Of a stretch of DNA of 25,424 nucleotides, positions 1-8,583 are shown one piece after another. The DNA comes from an uncultured bacterium (GTDB lineage Bacteria; Bacteroidota; Ignavibacteria; Ignavibacteriales; Melioribacteraceae): NCBI GenBank assembly GCA_937936675.1, contig CALDDL010000339.1, positions 1-25,424 of the forward strand, read 5' to 3'. The notes under the pieces were generated by a model that had not been told where the DNA came from, did not search any database, and saw nothing but the letters and a program-made list of their open reading frames with translations. Made by a program: the position numbers and the translations under genes. Within the stretch, counting starts at the first letter, position 1, and every line of letters starts with the position of its first letter.

Positions 1-1857
1 GGTAAAAACGAAAACTCAAATGGTGCTTTCTCTCTTAAAATGACTCATGTACTTAGCCCTTCAATGTATTATGAATTGAATGCTGGTTATTATACACAAA
101 AAAGCGAAACATTTGATGAAGCCTTGAAAGATAATTTTTGGGCTTATGGCGATTCAGTTGCAAACGCTGAAGCCGGATGGACTATTCCTAGAACTCAACG
201 TGATTATGAAACAGGAAGAGTTGGTCGTTATACTACTCCAAGAGCATTAAACGTAATGGGTTTTACATTCACTCAGAATGGTGCTATTCCTGTAAACTAT
301 TCACAGCTTAGCAGAAGCAGTATGTCATTTGGCGGTGCTTTAACTTTCTTAATTGGCAAAGTACATTCATTCAAAATCGGTGGTGACTACCAACAATATA
401 CTCTCAGAACATGGAGTGTTGGTTCACAATCAACTTTTGCAGGTAAAGTAAATCAATTCCTAATTGCAAATCCTAATGCATCTGCTGATCAACTTCAAAA
501 TATGAAGAGACAATTATTATTAACCGGTGGTGTTAATAACTATGGTTATGACGTATTTGGAAATGAAACAGACGAAGAAGGTTTCTCTGCTCCTCATAAA
601 CCTGTATTTGCTTCTGCTTTTATTCAAGATAGAATTGAATATGAAGACCTTATCATTAACGCAGGTTTAAGATATGATTATATCGATATCGATAACCTAA
701 CTTTCGCTAATCCTGCAAGACCTGATGATGGTATTGATCCTACAACAGGCGAGTTGGATATGAAAGGTTGGACAAAAGTTCCTACTTTCAGTTCTGTTAG
801 TCCTAGAATTGGTTTCTCATTCCCTATTACAGATAAAACTGTATTCCATGCACAGTTTGGTAAATTCATTCAACAGCCACAGTTATCTACCGCTTATCGC
901 GGATATTATAGAATCGGCTTTGAAGTTAAAGGTGGTTTCTTTATTCCTGACGCTGCGGGCAGCAACATTCGTCCAACAAGAACTACTCAGTATGAATTAG
1001 GTTTCACTCAACAATTAACCGATTTCATGGCTTTCGATTTAACCGGTTATTATAGAGACATCAAAGATCAGGTAGTTTATACTAATGTTGGTGTTGATAG
1101 AAATTCTGCATTCCAGAATTATAACGCATTAACAAATGGCGATTTCGCTACAACTAAAGGTGTGGAACTATCATTAAATATGAGAAGATATGAAAGAGTA
1201 TCTCTTAACGCTTCTCTATCTTTCCAAGATGCAAAAGGTACAGGTTCTAATCCTTATTCTTCGACCGGTATTGTTGGTTCTCCACTCGATGGTGTAACTA
1301 TATTTAATCCAAAATATATTTCTCCTCTTACTTTCAATAACTCATTGAGAGGAAACGTAAACGTTGATTATAGATTCGGAGTCGATGACGGTCCGGCTAT
1401 ATTAAACGAATTTGGTGTTTCTGCTCTTGTAACTTTCAATTCAGGTCACCCATTTACACGTGGTATCGGTAGTCTTGAAGCTGAAACAGATGCTCGTTCA
1501 AGACAACCAATTGAATCACTTAATGCTTCTATTACACCAAGTGAATTCCAAGTTGATCTAAGAATCGATAAAACCATACGTCTTTTCGATAAATTATCTC
1601 TGAATATCTATGTATTCGTAATTAACTTATTTGATACAAAGAACGTAAGAAACGTATTCTTAAGATCCGGTTCACCTGAAGATGACGCAGTAATATCAAA
1701 TCCTGAATTATCAGCTCAATTATTAGCTCTTTATGGCGATAGATATATCGACCTATATAAAGCAATTAATATTGATTATCAGAATGGATATGGTGGAGAC
1801 GGATCACTATGGGGTCCTCCGCGTCAAATTCGTTTAGGTTTCAGATTGGAATACTAA
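1..1857 (+). CDS. TonB-dependent receptor, C-terminal part (5' end outside window)
   Basis: The reading frame is open from base 1, so the ATG at position 40 is an internal Met and the true start lies upstream. The visible ~618 residues are rich in alternating aromatic/polar beta strands. They contain receptor-barrel phrases such as FIQDRIEYEDLIINAGLRYD, SPRIGFSFPITDKTVFHAQFG and TTQYELGFTQQLTDFMAFD, and end in a terminal strand RQIRLGFRLEY whose last residue is aromatic, as expected for BAM-inserted outer-membrane proteins. This is the barrel of a TonB-dependent receptor; the plug domain and any carboxypeptidase-like N-terminal domain are not in the window. The substrate cannot be told from the barrel. 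The gene is followed after 32 nt by a T9SS cargo gene and then a PorV-family gene, so it probably belongs to a surface protein transcription unit. Confidence 0.87.
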   Translation, partial: GKNENSNGAFSLKMTHVLSPSMYYELNAGYYTQKSETFDEALKDNFWAYGDSVANAEAGWTIPRTQRDYETGRVGRYTTPRALNVMGFTFTQNGAIPVNYSQLSRSSMSFGGALTFLIGKVHSFKIGGDYQQYTLRTWSVGSQSTFAGKVNQFLIANPNASADQLQNMKRQLLLTGGVNNYGYDVFGNETDEEGFSAPHKPVFASAFIQDRIEYEDLIINAGLRYDYIDIDNLTFANPARPDDGIDPTTGELDMKGWTKVPTFSSVSPRIGFSFPITDKTVFHAQFGKFIQQPQLSTAYRGYYRIGFEVKGGFFIPDAAGSNIRPTRTTQYELGFTQQLTDFMAFDLTGYYRDIKDQVVYTNVGVDRNSAFQNYNALTNGDFATTKGVELSLNMRRYERVSLNASLSFQDAKGTGSNPYSSTGIVGSPLDGVTIFNPKYISPLTFNNSLRGNVNVDYRFGVDDGPAILNEFGVSALVTFNSGHPFTRGIGSLEAETDARSRQPIESLNASITPSEFQVDLRIDKTIRLFDKLSLNIYVFVINLFDTKNVRNVFLRSGSPEDDAVISNPELSAQLLALYGDRYIDLYKAINIDYQNGYGGDGSLWGPPRQIRLGFRLEY

Positions 1858-1889
1858 AAAGTTTTTGAAAAATTAATTGGAGTTTAAAC

Positions 1890-4800
1890 ATGAACAAAAA
1901 GGTTTTTAGAATACTGAATATATTGCTTATTCTAGTGGTGTTCTCCGCCTTATCTATTTATGCTAAGGGTGGTGGTGATAAGAAATCTTCGCCATTGCGC
2001 AAAGCAAATGGAGAACCCTCTTATACAAAATTCAATATAAATAATGTTTCTACATGGATTAAGAATGACGGTGAATCTGATATTAACCAAAATGGTAATT
2101 CAGGTCTCGTTTATCCAAAAGGAAGCAATAGAGCAGCAGTTTTTCAGTCAGGTTTCTTATGGGGTGGTAAAGTTGATGGTCAGATTCGCGTAGGTGGTTC
2201 TGTTTATCGTCAAGGTACCGTTCCCGGTAGAGTCGTTAATGGTGCTGCTGTTAATCCAAATGATCCGGACGTTAGAATTTATAGAGTAAGACGTGATTAT
2301 CTAACCGGTGATCTTTCTCCTGAAGTCGCTGATGGTGATGGCGCTAATGCGGATGAAGTAAAAGCTCAATATGAAAAGGATTGGATGGAATGGCCTGCTT
2401 CTCAGGGTGCTCCGTATGAAGATATGGACGCTAACGGATCTTATGATCCTAACGTTGATATCCCAGGTGTTCCCGGTGCTGATCAGACTATCTGGTTTGT
2501 TTGTAACGATTTTGATGCTGCTACTACCGATTTTATGTATGGTTCATTACCTATGGGTATCGAAGAGCAAGCAACAATTTGGGGTTACAAAGCTATTGGT
2601 GCTTTAGGTAATATGTTCTTTAGAAAATATTTAATTATTAATAAAAATTTACAGCAGAAACCTTTCACAGATATGTATGTATCAATGTGGTCTGATCCTG
2701 ATGTTGGTAATGCAGGCGATGACTTTGCAGGTTGTGATACTACTCTTAGTTTAGGTTACTCTTATAATGGTGGTGCCAGTGATGCTGTTTATGGGTCTAC
2801 TGTCCCGGCAGTTGGGTTTGACTTTTTCCAAGGTCCGTTAGTAGCAGGTACACCTGAAGATACAGCTATTTTTAAAGGTAAATATGTCCCGGGGATGAAA
2901 AATCTTCCAATGACATCTTTCTATTTCTTTATTAACGGCGATAACGTCTATACAGATCCTGCTCAGGGCGTTTACGAAACCGGTACTTTAGGTTTCTATA
3001 ACCTCTTTGAAGGAAAAATCTCAACAACAGGTCAACCGTTCGTTAATCCCGTTACAGGTGTTGCAACACCATTTACACTATCCGGCGACCCTGTAACAGG
3101 TCAAGGTTGGGTTGATGGTCAGTTACATGCTCCTGGCGATCGTCGTATCGGTATGGCTTCCGGTCCTTTCAATATGGCTTATGGCGATACTCAGGAAGTG
3201 GTTGTTGCTGAAATTCTTTCAGGCGGTACTGCCGGTATCGACCGTTTGACTGCACTTACAGTATTAAAAGATTATGATGTAGCAGCACAGTTTGCTTATG
3301 ATAATTTCTTTAATTTACCAAAAGCTCCACAGCAACCAAAAGTAACTGTTTCCGGTTTAGATAATGAAATTATCTTAAGCTGGGGAAGCGACCCTGACGT
3401 TGTTGCACTTACTGAAGAATATGCTAAATTAGGATATGAATTTGAGGGTTATAATGTTTATCAATTACCTTCAAAAACAGCCCTTCCTTCACAGGCAAAA
3501 AGAGTTGCAACTTTTGACGTAGTAAATGACGTTAAAATTATTATCGATAAAGCATTCGATCCGGTTGCCGGCGTTCCGGTTGATCAGGTTGTTGCTTTAG
3601 GTAGTGATTCAGGCATTAAACGTTATGTTGATATTAAAACAGACGCTTTCAAAAGCAATCTTCCATTTAATAATGGACAGAAATATTTCTTTGCAGTAAC
3701 ATCTTATGCTTATAATCCTGATCCTCCTTTTGGTACAAAGATACTTGAAAACCAGATGGAAATTATTGAAGTGATTCCTAAATCACCAAATCCAGGTGTT
3801 CGTTATGAAGCTGAAACAGGCAGTGCAATTGATGTTACTCACTCAGCCGGTCCTAGCCAGGGAGTTGCTCAAGTTAAAGTGGTTGATCCTTCTTTGGTTA
3901 CCGGAAGCAAATATAAAGTAACTTTCCAAGAAGATGATCATGCTCATGTTACATATACTGTTACCAACGTTACAACAGGTAAAGTTAAAGCAACAGGCGT
4001 AGAACAGAATCTTGGCGATGCTTCTCCTTTAGTTGATGGTGTTCAAGTAATGGTTAATGGTCCTGAACCGGGTATTATTGATATAAAGGAATTAGAAGGC
4101 GATGTAGTTAAAGATGCAAGAGTAGGTATAACACCTGCCGGTGCAAGCTTAGGTCCAAATGGTTATATTTTGAGTAATAGAGCAGGTGATGTTAACTTAC
4201 CAAGATCTGCTTTTGATTATGATAGATTTGACTATTGGGGTGCTGATGATGTAATTATCGATTTCAGCCAAAAATCTTTAGCTTATAGCTACTTAAATGA
4301 AGATATAGTTAAGAGTACTGCAACAGGTGAAGTTCAGTACCTACCGTTTGCAATATATCGTATTATGTTCCCTACAATGCAAAAAATCAGACTATTCGTC
4401 GGTTTCCAAGATGCTGATGGTGACAAAGTATGGTCAATCGATCCTGCTGGAACACGTGATGTAAACTGGCATAAACCGAACTACGAATATATATTCGCAT
4501 GGCAAGGTTATGATGCTGCCGGTAAAGAAATCAGTTATGATCCTGCAAAAGAAGCTCAGTACTTAGCTGATAATGATTTATTTACATCTGCTAATATTAC
4601 TTGGGGTGCTTCTACCGGTGAATTCACTTATCCTTACTTAACAAATACTTTATTTGTTATGTACACAGCAACTGCTAAATTACCGGATGCAAATAGACAA
4701 ATTAGATTCTATACAACCAAACCGAATTCTCCTGCTGATGTATTTGAATTTACAACTCCTTCTGTAGTAGTAGATCCTAACTTAGCTAAGGAAGACGTTG

Positions 4801-5117
4801 AGAAAATTAACGTATTCCCAAATCCTTATTATGGTATCAACTCACAGGAACTCAACAAATACCAAAGATTCGTTACATTCAATCATTTACCATCTAAGGC
4901 TACACTTCGTATATTCAACTTAGCTGGTCAATTGGTTAGAACTATCGAGAAAGCTGATCCTAATAGTCAATTTGAAAGATGGACTTTGACAAATGAATCA
5001 GATCTTCCCGTAGCAAGCGGTCTTTATATAGTACATGTTGATATGCCTGATCTCGGAACCACAAAGGTATTGAAAGTAGCTATTATTCAAGAACAACAGA
5101 TTCTGGATAGATTCTAA
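1890..5117 (+). CDS. Large secreted protein with T9SS type A C-terminal sorting domain
   Basis: This 1075-residue protein starts at ATG 1890 behind GGAG at 1879-1882. Residues ~1-25 form a signal peptide (MNKK, then a hydrophobic core ending near IYAKGGG). The middle is a beta-rich region with two short acidic calcium-type loops, D178-M-D-A-N-G-S-Y-D186 and D841-A-D-G-D-K. A fibronectin type III-like stretch at about 480-620 has a typical EIILSW strand and a YFFAVTSYAYNP strand. The last ~105 residues start with INVFPNPYYG (973-982), continue with TLRIFNLAGQLVRTI and end with SGLYIVHVD and a KVLKVAII strand, which is the classic T9SS type A sorting domain. By family knowledge such proteins cross the inner membrane by Sec and the outer membrane by T9SS, and are then anchored or released. 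The function of the middle is unknown; I know of related large surface paralogues in this branch, but no enzyme motif was seen. Confidence 0.88.
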   Translation: MNKKVFRILNILLILVVFSALSIYAKGGGDKKSSPLRKANGEPSYTKFNINNVSTWIKNDGESDINQNGNSGLVYPKGSNRAAVFQSGFLWGGKVDGQIRVGGSVYRQGTVPGRVVNGAAVNPNDPDVRIYRVRRDYLTGDLSPEVADGDGANADEVKAQYEKDWMEWPASQGAPYEDMDANGSYDPNVDIPGVPGADQTIWFVCNDFDAATTDFMYGSLPMGIEEQATIWGYKAIGALGNMFFRKYLIINKNLQQKPFTDMYVSMWSDPDVGNAGDDFAGCDTTLSLGYSYNGGASDAVYGSTVPAVGFDFFQGPLVAGTPEDTAIFKGKYVPGMKNLPMTSFYFFINGDNVYTDPAQGVYETGTLGFYNLFEGKISTTGQPFVNPVTGVATPFTLSGDPVTGQGWVDGQLHAPGDRRIGMASGPFNMAYGDTQEVVVAEILSGGTAGIDRLTALTVLKDYDVAAQFAYDNFFNLPKAPQQPKVTVSGLDNEIILSWGSDPDVVALTEEYAKLGYEFEGYNVYQLPSKTALPSQAKRVATFDVVNDVKIIIDKAFDPVAGVPVDQVVALGSDSGIKRYVDIKTDAFKSNLPFNNGQKYFFAVTSYAYNPDPPFGTKILENQMEIIEVIPKSPNPGVRYEAETGSAIDVTHSAGPSQGVAQVKVVDPSLVTGSKYKVTFQEDDHAHVTYTVTNVTTGKVKATGVEQNLGDASPLVDGVQVMVNGPEPGIIDIKELEGDVVKDARVGITPAGASLGPNGYILSNRAGDVNLPRSAFDYDRFDYWGADDVIIDFSQKSLAYSYLNEDIVKSTATGEVQYLPFAIYRIMFPTMQKIRLFVGFQDADGDKVWSIDPAGTRDVNWHKPNYEYIFAWQGYDAAGKEISYDPAKEAQYLADNDLFTSANITWGASTGEFTYPYLTNTLFVMYTATAKLPDANRQIRFYTTKPNSPADVFEFTTPSVVVDPNLAKEDVEKINVFPNPYYGINSQELNKYQRFVTFNHLPSKATLRIFNLAGQLVRTIEKADPNSQFERWTLTNESDLPVASGLYIVHVDMPDLGTTKVLKVAIIQEQQILDRF

Positions 5118-5122
5118 AAATT

Positions 5123-5129
5123 GAGGGAG
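5123..5129 (+). promoter_or_regulatory. Ribosome binding site that decides the start of the PorV-family gene
   Basis: The purine run GAGGGAG contains GGAG at 5126-5129, nine bases before ATG 5139. A TTG at 5121 also opens the frame but overlaps this site and has no site of its own, so ATG 5139 is preferred. It also puts a positively charged MKK directly before the hydrophobic signal-peptide core. Confidence 0.6.
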
Positions 5130-5138
5130 ACTAAAAAA

Positions 5139-6170
5139 ATGAAGAAAATAAAATTAATCAACTATCTTCTCATCTTAACGGTGTTTGCCTCCAGTTCAAT
5201 TTTTGCTGGCGGTGGTAACCGTAATGGTACTGCAGGTGCTACTCAGCTTTTAATACCTGTCGGTGCAAGAGGAGTCGCTATGAGCGGTGCTTCGCTTGTA
5301 GGTGCCAAAGGACTAGAAGCTTTGTATTGGAATCCGGCTAACTTAGTTAGATCTGAAACTAATACAAGTGTTCTTTTCTCACAGATGAATTACATTGCCG
5401 ATATCGGCGTTACTTATGGTGCAGTTTCTGCTAATATCGAAGGTTTTGGTGCTTTAGGTTTCAGTATAAAATCTCTTGATATTGGTGATATTCCTATTAC
5501 TACAACAACTAACCCTGACGGTACAGGTCAGAATTTTAAGCCTAGCTTTGTTACTGTTGGTGTTACTTATTCCAGAATGCTTTCTGATAGGATTTCTTTC
5601 GGTGTTACCGGAAACTTTATCTCTGAAAGATTAGATTTAGTTAGCACTTCAGGTATTGCATTTAACGTTGGTATCGCTTATCAGAACTTAGCTAACGTTA
5701 ATGGTCTTAGCTTTGCTGTTGTTATTAAAAACTTAGGTCCTCAAATGAAATATGATGGATCAGGTCTTAATATTAATGCAGTAGCTCCAGACCTTACAAG
5801 ACCACAGCAGCTTTATAAAATTGATGCAGCTCCTTTTGAATTGCCATCAACTTTGGAACTCGGCTTTGGTTATGAATATGCTCTTAATGAAGTTAATAGC
5901 CTTCAACTAAATGGTGTTTTCCAAAATAGTAACTTCTATGGCGATGAATATAAACTCGGTGCTGAATATTCATACGATAACTTATTCTTCGTTCGCGGCG
6001 GTTACATGTTGCTGCCTGAATTAGATAAAGAATCTAATATCTACGGTCTTACCGCAGGTGTTGGTCTTAATTATAATTTAGGTGGTGTAGGATTTAAGTT
6101 TGACTATGCTTTCAGACAAACTGACATCTTTGATGATAACCATGTATTCACAGTTCAACTCGGATTCTAA
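5139..6170 (+). CDS. PorV/PorQ family outer-membrane protein
   Basis: The protein has 343 residues counted from ATG 5139. An N-terminal signal peptide (MKKIKLINYLLILTVFASS, cleavage near FAGG) precedes a FadL-like 14-strand type barrel. The N-terminal block GATQLLIPVGARGVAMSGA followed by GLEALYWNPANL is the hallmark of the PorV/PorQ family. The C-terminus ends in a beta strand VFTVQLGF with terminal Phe. By family knowledge PorV is the T9SS shuttle that takes cargo with C-terminal signals from the translocon to the attachment complex, while PorQ-type members act in related steps. The stop of the T9SS cargo gene is only 21 nt upstream, so the two are almost certainly co-transcribed. Whether this is the general PorV or a dedicated paralogue cannot be decided here. 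Confidence 0.83.
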   Translation: MKKIKLINYLLILTVFASSSIFAGGGNRNGTAGATQLLIPVGARGVAMSGASLVGAKGLEALYWNPANLVRSETNTSVLFSQMNYIADIGVTYGAVSANIEGFGALGFSIKSLDIGDIPITTTTNPDGTGQNFKPSFVTVGVTYSRMLSDRISFGVTGNFISERLDLVSTSGIAFNVGIAYQNLANVNGLSFAVVIKNLGPQMKYDGSGLNINAVAPDLTRPQQLYKIDAAPFELPSTLELGFGYEYALNEVNSLQLNGVFQNSNFYGDEYKLGAEYSYDNLFFVRGGYMLLPELDKESNIYGLTAGVGLNYNLGGVGFKFDYAFRQTDIFDDNHVFTVQLGF

Positions 6171-6199
6171 TTCTTTACTGTGAGATATAAATTGTTTTT

Positions 6200-6235
6200 G
6201 CAAAGCCCTCCCTTAAAAGAGGGCTTTGCTTTTTT
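6200..6235 (+). terminator. Strong intrinsic terminator after the PorV-family gene
   Basis: An 11-bp perfect stem pairs GCAAAGCCCTC (6200-6210) with GAGGGCTTTGC (6219-6229), with an 8-nt loop and six T residues at 6230-6235. It lies 30 nt past the stop codon and closes the receptor / T9SS cargo / PorV unit. Confidence 0.92.
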
Positions 6236-6327
6236 AAATAACATGTAAAATTTTTTGCATTGTATTTCTATGCGTGTTTATTTAATTATAAAACAGTATT
6301 TTAAACTATATTTTTTAAGGGATTATT
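6236..6327 (+). promoter_or_regulatory. AT-rich leader presumed to carry the promoter of the 19-gene array
   Basis: This stretch lies between a strong terminator and the first gene of a long co-directional array, so a promoter is expected here. It holds TTGCAT at 6255-6260, TTGTAT at 6260-6265 and the AT-rich TTTAATTATAAA at 6281-6292, but no pair with good sequence and spacing stands out. A ribosome binding site AAGGGA (6317-6322) precedes ATG 6328. The promoter is inferred from position, not from a clear motif. Confidence 0.35.
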
Positions 6328-7704
6328 ATGAGAAAACAAATACTCGTTTTATTGTTTCTTTTTACAACATCGCTAAGTTTTGCCCAAACTGAACTTCAGT
6401 TTGAATTTGATTTCGCACGTTTCAAGTATGATAATCAGACTACATACTTAGAATTTTATTATGAACTTTCTCCTCGTTATATGAAAATTGAGAATACAGC
6501 TTCCGGTTTTGTATATGAAGCTATTGTTCATGTTGAATTAAAAAATGAAGATACTCAAGAATTTATTATTAATCGTGACTGGAAAATACAAAATGCTCTT
6601 CAGGATACTTCCACTGCGAGTTTAAGTAAGAGTTTGCTTGGTTCTTTCGGTATCGGAGTTAAACCGGGTAATTATTCTATTTTAGTTAATGCTTATGATT
6701 CGAATAACAAATATCTTTCCAAATCTATCAGCGAAAACATTAAAATTGAAGAATATCCAGAAGATAAATTTGGAATTAGTGATATTCAAATAGCTACTAA
6801 TATTAAACATGACGGAGTCGATTCTTTATCAATATTTTATAAAAATACTTTGGAAGTTTTCCCTAATCCAAGTATGCTGTTTTCTAATCTATCTCCCGTT
6901 CTTTTCTATTATGCAGAATTATATAATTTAAAACTTTCGGATGAAACAAAAGATTTCACACTTGAAAAAACTTTATATAATAGCCGTGGACTTTCTGTCT
7001 ATCGTACAAAGAAACAGATTAAACAAAGCCCAAATGCAGTTGTCGATTATGGAGTAATTAATTTATCAAGATATCCTACTGATTCATATAACTTAATATT
7101 AACTTTGGTTGATCCGATTGATAATCAAGCTTATGCTTCATCAAAGCGGTTTTATCTCTATAATCCGGGTGTTATCGATTCTACTGAATTGAAATTTAAA
7201 GAACTCGGTTATATGGGAACAGAGTTCGGAGTATTCTCGGCAGAAGACTGTGATAAAATGTTTAAAGAAGTAAAATATATTGCTACAAAAGCAGAAATTG
7301 ATCAGTATGCTAAAACTGATTCTGTAACGGGTAAAAGAGAATTTTTATATAATTTCTGGTTAAACAGAGACCCAGACCCTTCAACTGCAGCACACGAATT
7401 CAAAGATAGTTATATGAGACGTGTAGATTATGTTAATAAAACTTTCCCTGTTGCAAATAGAGAAGGATATCAAACCGATAGAGGAAGAGTATATTTAATG
7501 TATGGCGAACCCGATCAGAGAGATTTTTTCTCTAGCGAAAGAAGTACTAAACCGTATGAAGTATGGTTTTATAATGCAATAGAAAATGGTGTTTATTTCT
7601 ATTTCGGTGATGTAACCGGATTCGGAAATTTTGAGCTTCTACATTCTACAAAACGTGGCGAAGTTCGCGATGATACTTGGCAGAGAAGACTTGGTACTAA
7701 TTAA
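6328..7704 (+). CDS. GWxTD domain-containing protein
   Basis: The protein has 458 residues with a clear signal peptide (MRKQILVLLFLFTTSLSFAQ, cleavage likely after SFA). The first two thirds are beta-rich and not assignable to a known enzyme. The C-terminal ~130 residues match the GWxTD domain: FLYNFWLNRDPDPSTAAHEF, then RRVDYVNKTFP, GYQTDRGRVYLMYGEPDQRD and KPYEVWFYNAIENGVYFYFGD. The signature Trp is replaced by Tyr (GYQTD, residues 380-384). The domain is common in Bacteroidota, Ignavibacteria and Acidobacteria; its biochemical role is not known to me. Six bases separate it from an LpxL-like acyltransferase, so an envelope role is plausible but inferred. The start is supported by AAGGGA six nt upstream. 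Confidence 0.85.
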   Translation: MRKQILVLLFLFTTSLSFAQTELQFEFDFARFKYDNQTTYLEFYYELSPRYMKIENTASGFVYEAIVHVELKNEDTQEFIINRDWKIQNALQDTSTASLSKSLLGSFGIGVKPGNYSILVNAYDSNNKYLSKSISENIKIEEYPEDKFGISDIQIATNIKHDGVDSLSIFYKNTLEVFPNPSMLFSNLSPVLFYYAELYNLKLSDETKDFTLEKTLYNSRGLSVYRTKKQIKQSPNAVVDYGVINLSRYPTDSYNLILTLVDPIDNQAYASSKRFYLYNPGVIDSTELKFKELGYMGTEFGVFSAEDCDKMFKEVKYIATKAEIDQYAKTDSVTGKREFLYNFWLNRDPDPSTAAHEFKDSYMRRVDYVNKTFPVANREGYQTDRGRVYLMYGEPDQRDFFSSERSTKPYEVWFYNAIENGVYFYFGDVTGFGNFELLHSTKRGEVRDDTWQRRLGTN

Positions 7705-7710
7705 TAAAAA

Positions 7711-8580
7711 TTGAAAAATCTTATTGAATATATTTTATTCCGAATTATTGGTTTTTTAATAAGAATTATCGGATTGAAAGGGACGCGGGCATTTGCAAAA
7801 ATGCTCGCTCTTTTTTTATTCTATATTGTCCCGATTCGTAAGTCAGTCGTTATTGGAAATCTTAAAATTGCTTTCCCCGAAAAAACTGAAGCCGAGATTT
7901 ATAATATTGCCAAACTCAATTATATAAGCTTCACAACAACCTTTGCCGAACTTCTTTTTATTCCCTCTCTTACAAAAGAGAAAATATTAAAATTAAATTC
8001 TATTGAAAATGCAGAATTACTTATTTCTACTTTGTCTGAATCCAAATCAACAATTTTGATGACAGCACATTTTGGAAATTGGGAATTAGGATCACTTTTG
8101 GTAAACGTGTTACTTAATAAGAATTTTGCAGTAATGTTCAAGCCCCAAAGGAATAAATTAGTAAATGATTACATAAATAAATTAAGAGAAAAATTTGGTA
8201 ACACAACTCTATCTTCCGGATTAGGTGCAAAAGAAATTTATAAAATCCTTTTAGGAGGAGGTATTATTGCAGCTGTGGCAGACCAAAGAGGTCATCCCGA
8301 TGGATTGAGAATCAATTTCTTTAATCGTTCTACTGCTATTTTTACGGGAGTGTTTACAATGGCTGTTAAATCTAACGCTCAAATTCTATTTGCTCTTTTT
8401 ATTAGAAAACCAGATGGCAATTATCAATTAGTTCATCAAGTTGTAGATTATGATAATACTAAAAATAGCCTTGAAGAAAATGTTGCTATTGTATCGCAAA
8501 AATATTTTAGTCTTCTTGAAAGATATGTCAGAGAAAATCCCGAACAGTGGTTTTGGATGCATAAGATTTGGAAATACTAG
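7711..8580 (+). CDS. Lipid A biosynthesis (LpxL/HtrB-type) lauroyl/myristoyl acyltransferase
   Basis: The 289-residue protein starts at TTG 7711, six bases after the previous stop and without a clear ribosome binding site, which suggests translational coupling. An N-terminal hydrophobic anchor (to residue ~45, including FRIIGFLIRIIGLKG and LALFLFYIVP) is followed by SVVIGNLKIAFPEKTEAEI, the typical LpxL opening. The catalytic HX4E motif is H120-F-G-N-W-E125 in ILMTAHFGNWELGS. Further family signatures are VMFKPQRNKLVNDYI, VADQRGHPDGLRINFF and the C-terminal NPEQWFWMHKIWKY. The enzyme should transfer an acyl chain from acyl-ACP to a lipid A precursor at the inner membrane face. Acyl chain specificity cannot be read. 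The heptosyltransferase downstream supports a lipopolysaccharide role. Confidence 0.9.
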   Translation: MKNLIEYILFRIIGFLIRIIGLKGTRAFAKMLALFLFYIVPIRKSVVIGNLKIAFPEKTEAEIYNIAKLNYISFTTTFAELLFIPSLTKEKILKLNSIENAELLISTLSESKSTILMTAHFGNWELGSLLVNVLLNKNFAVMFKPQRNKLVNDYINKLREKFGNTTLSSGLGAKEIYKILLGGGIIAAVADQRGHPDGLRINFFNRSTAIFTGVFTMAVKSNAQILFALFIRKPDGNYQLVHQVVDYDNTKNSLEENVAIVSQKYFSLLERYVRENPEQWFWMHKIWKY

Positions 8581-8583
8581 ATT

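Noticed and set aside
2371..2607. Plus-strand open frame in another phase inside the T9SS cargo gene
   Set aside because: The cargo protein reading frame is intact and has recognisable features through this stretch; the second frame has no supporting signal.
5121..5138. TTG at 5121 as start of the PorV-family protein
   Set aside because: It overlaps the ribosome binding site of ATG 5139 and would add six charged residues before the signal peptide.
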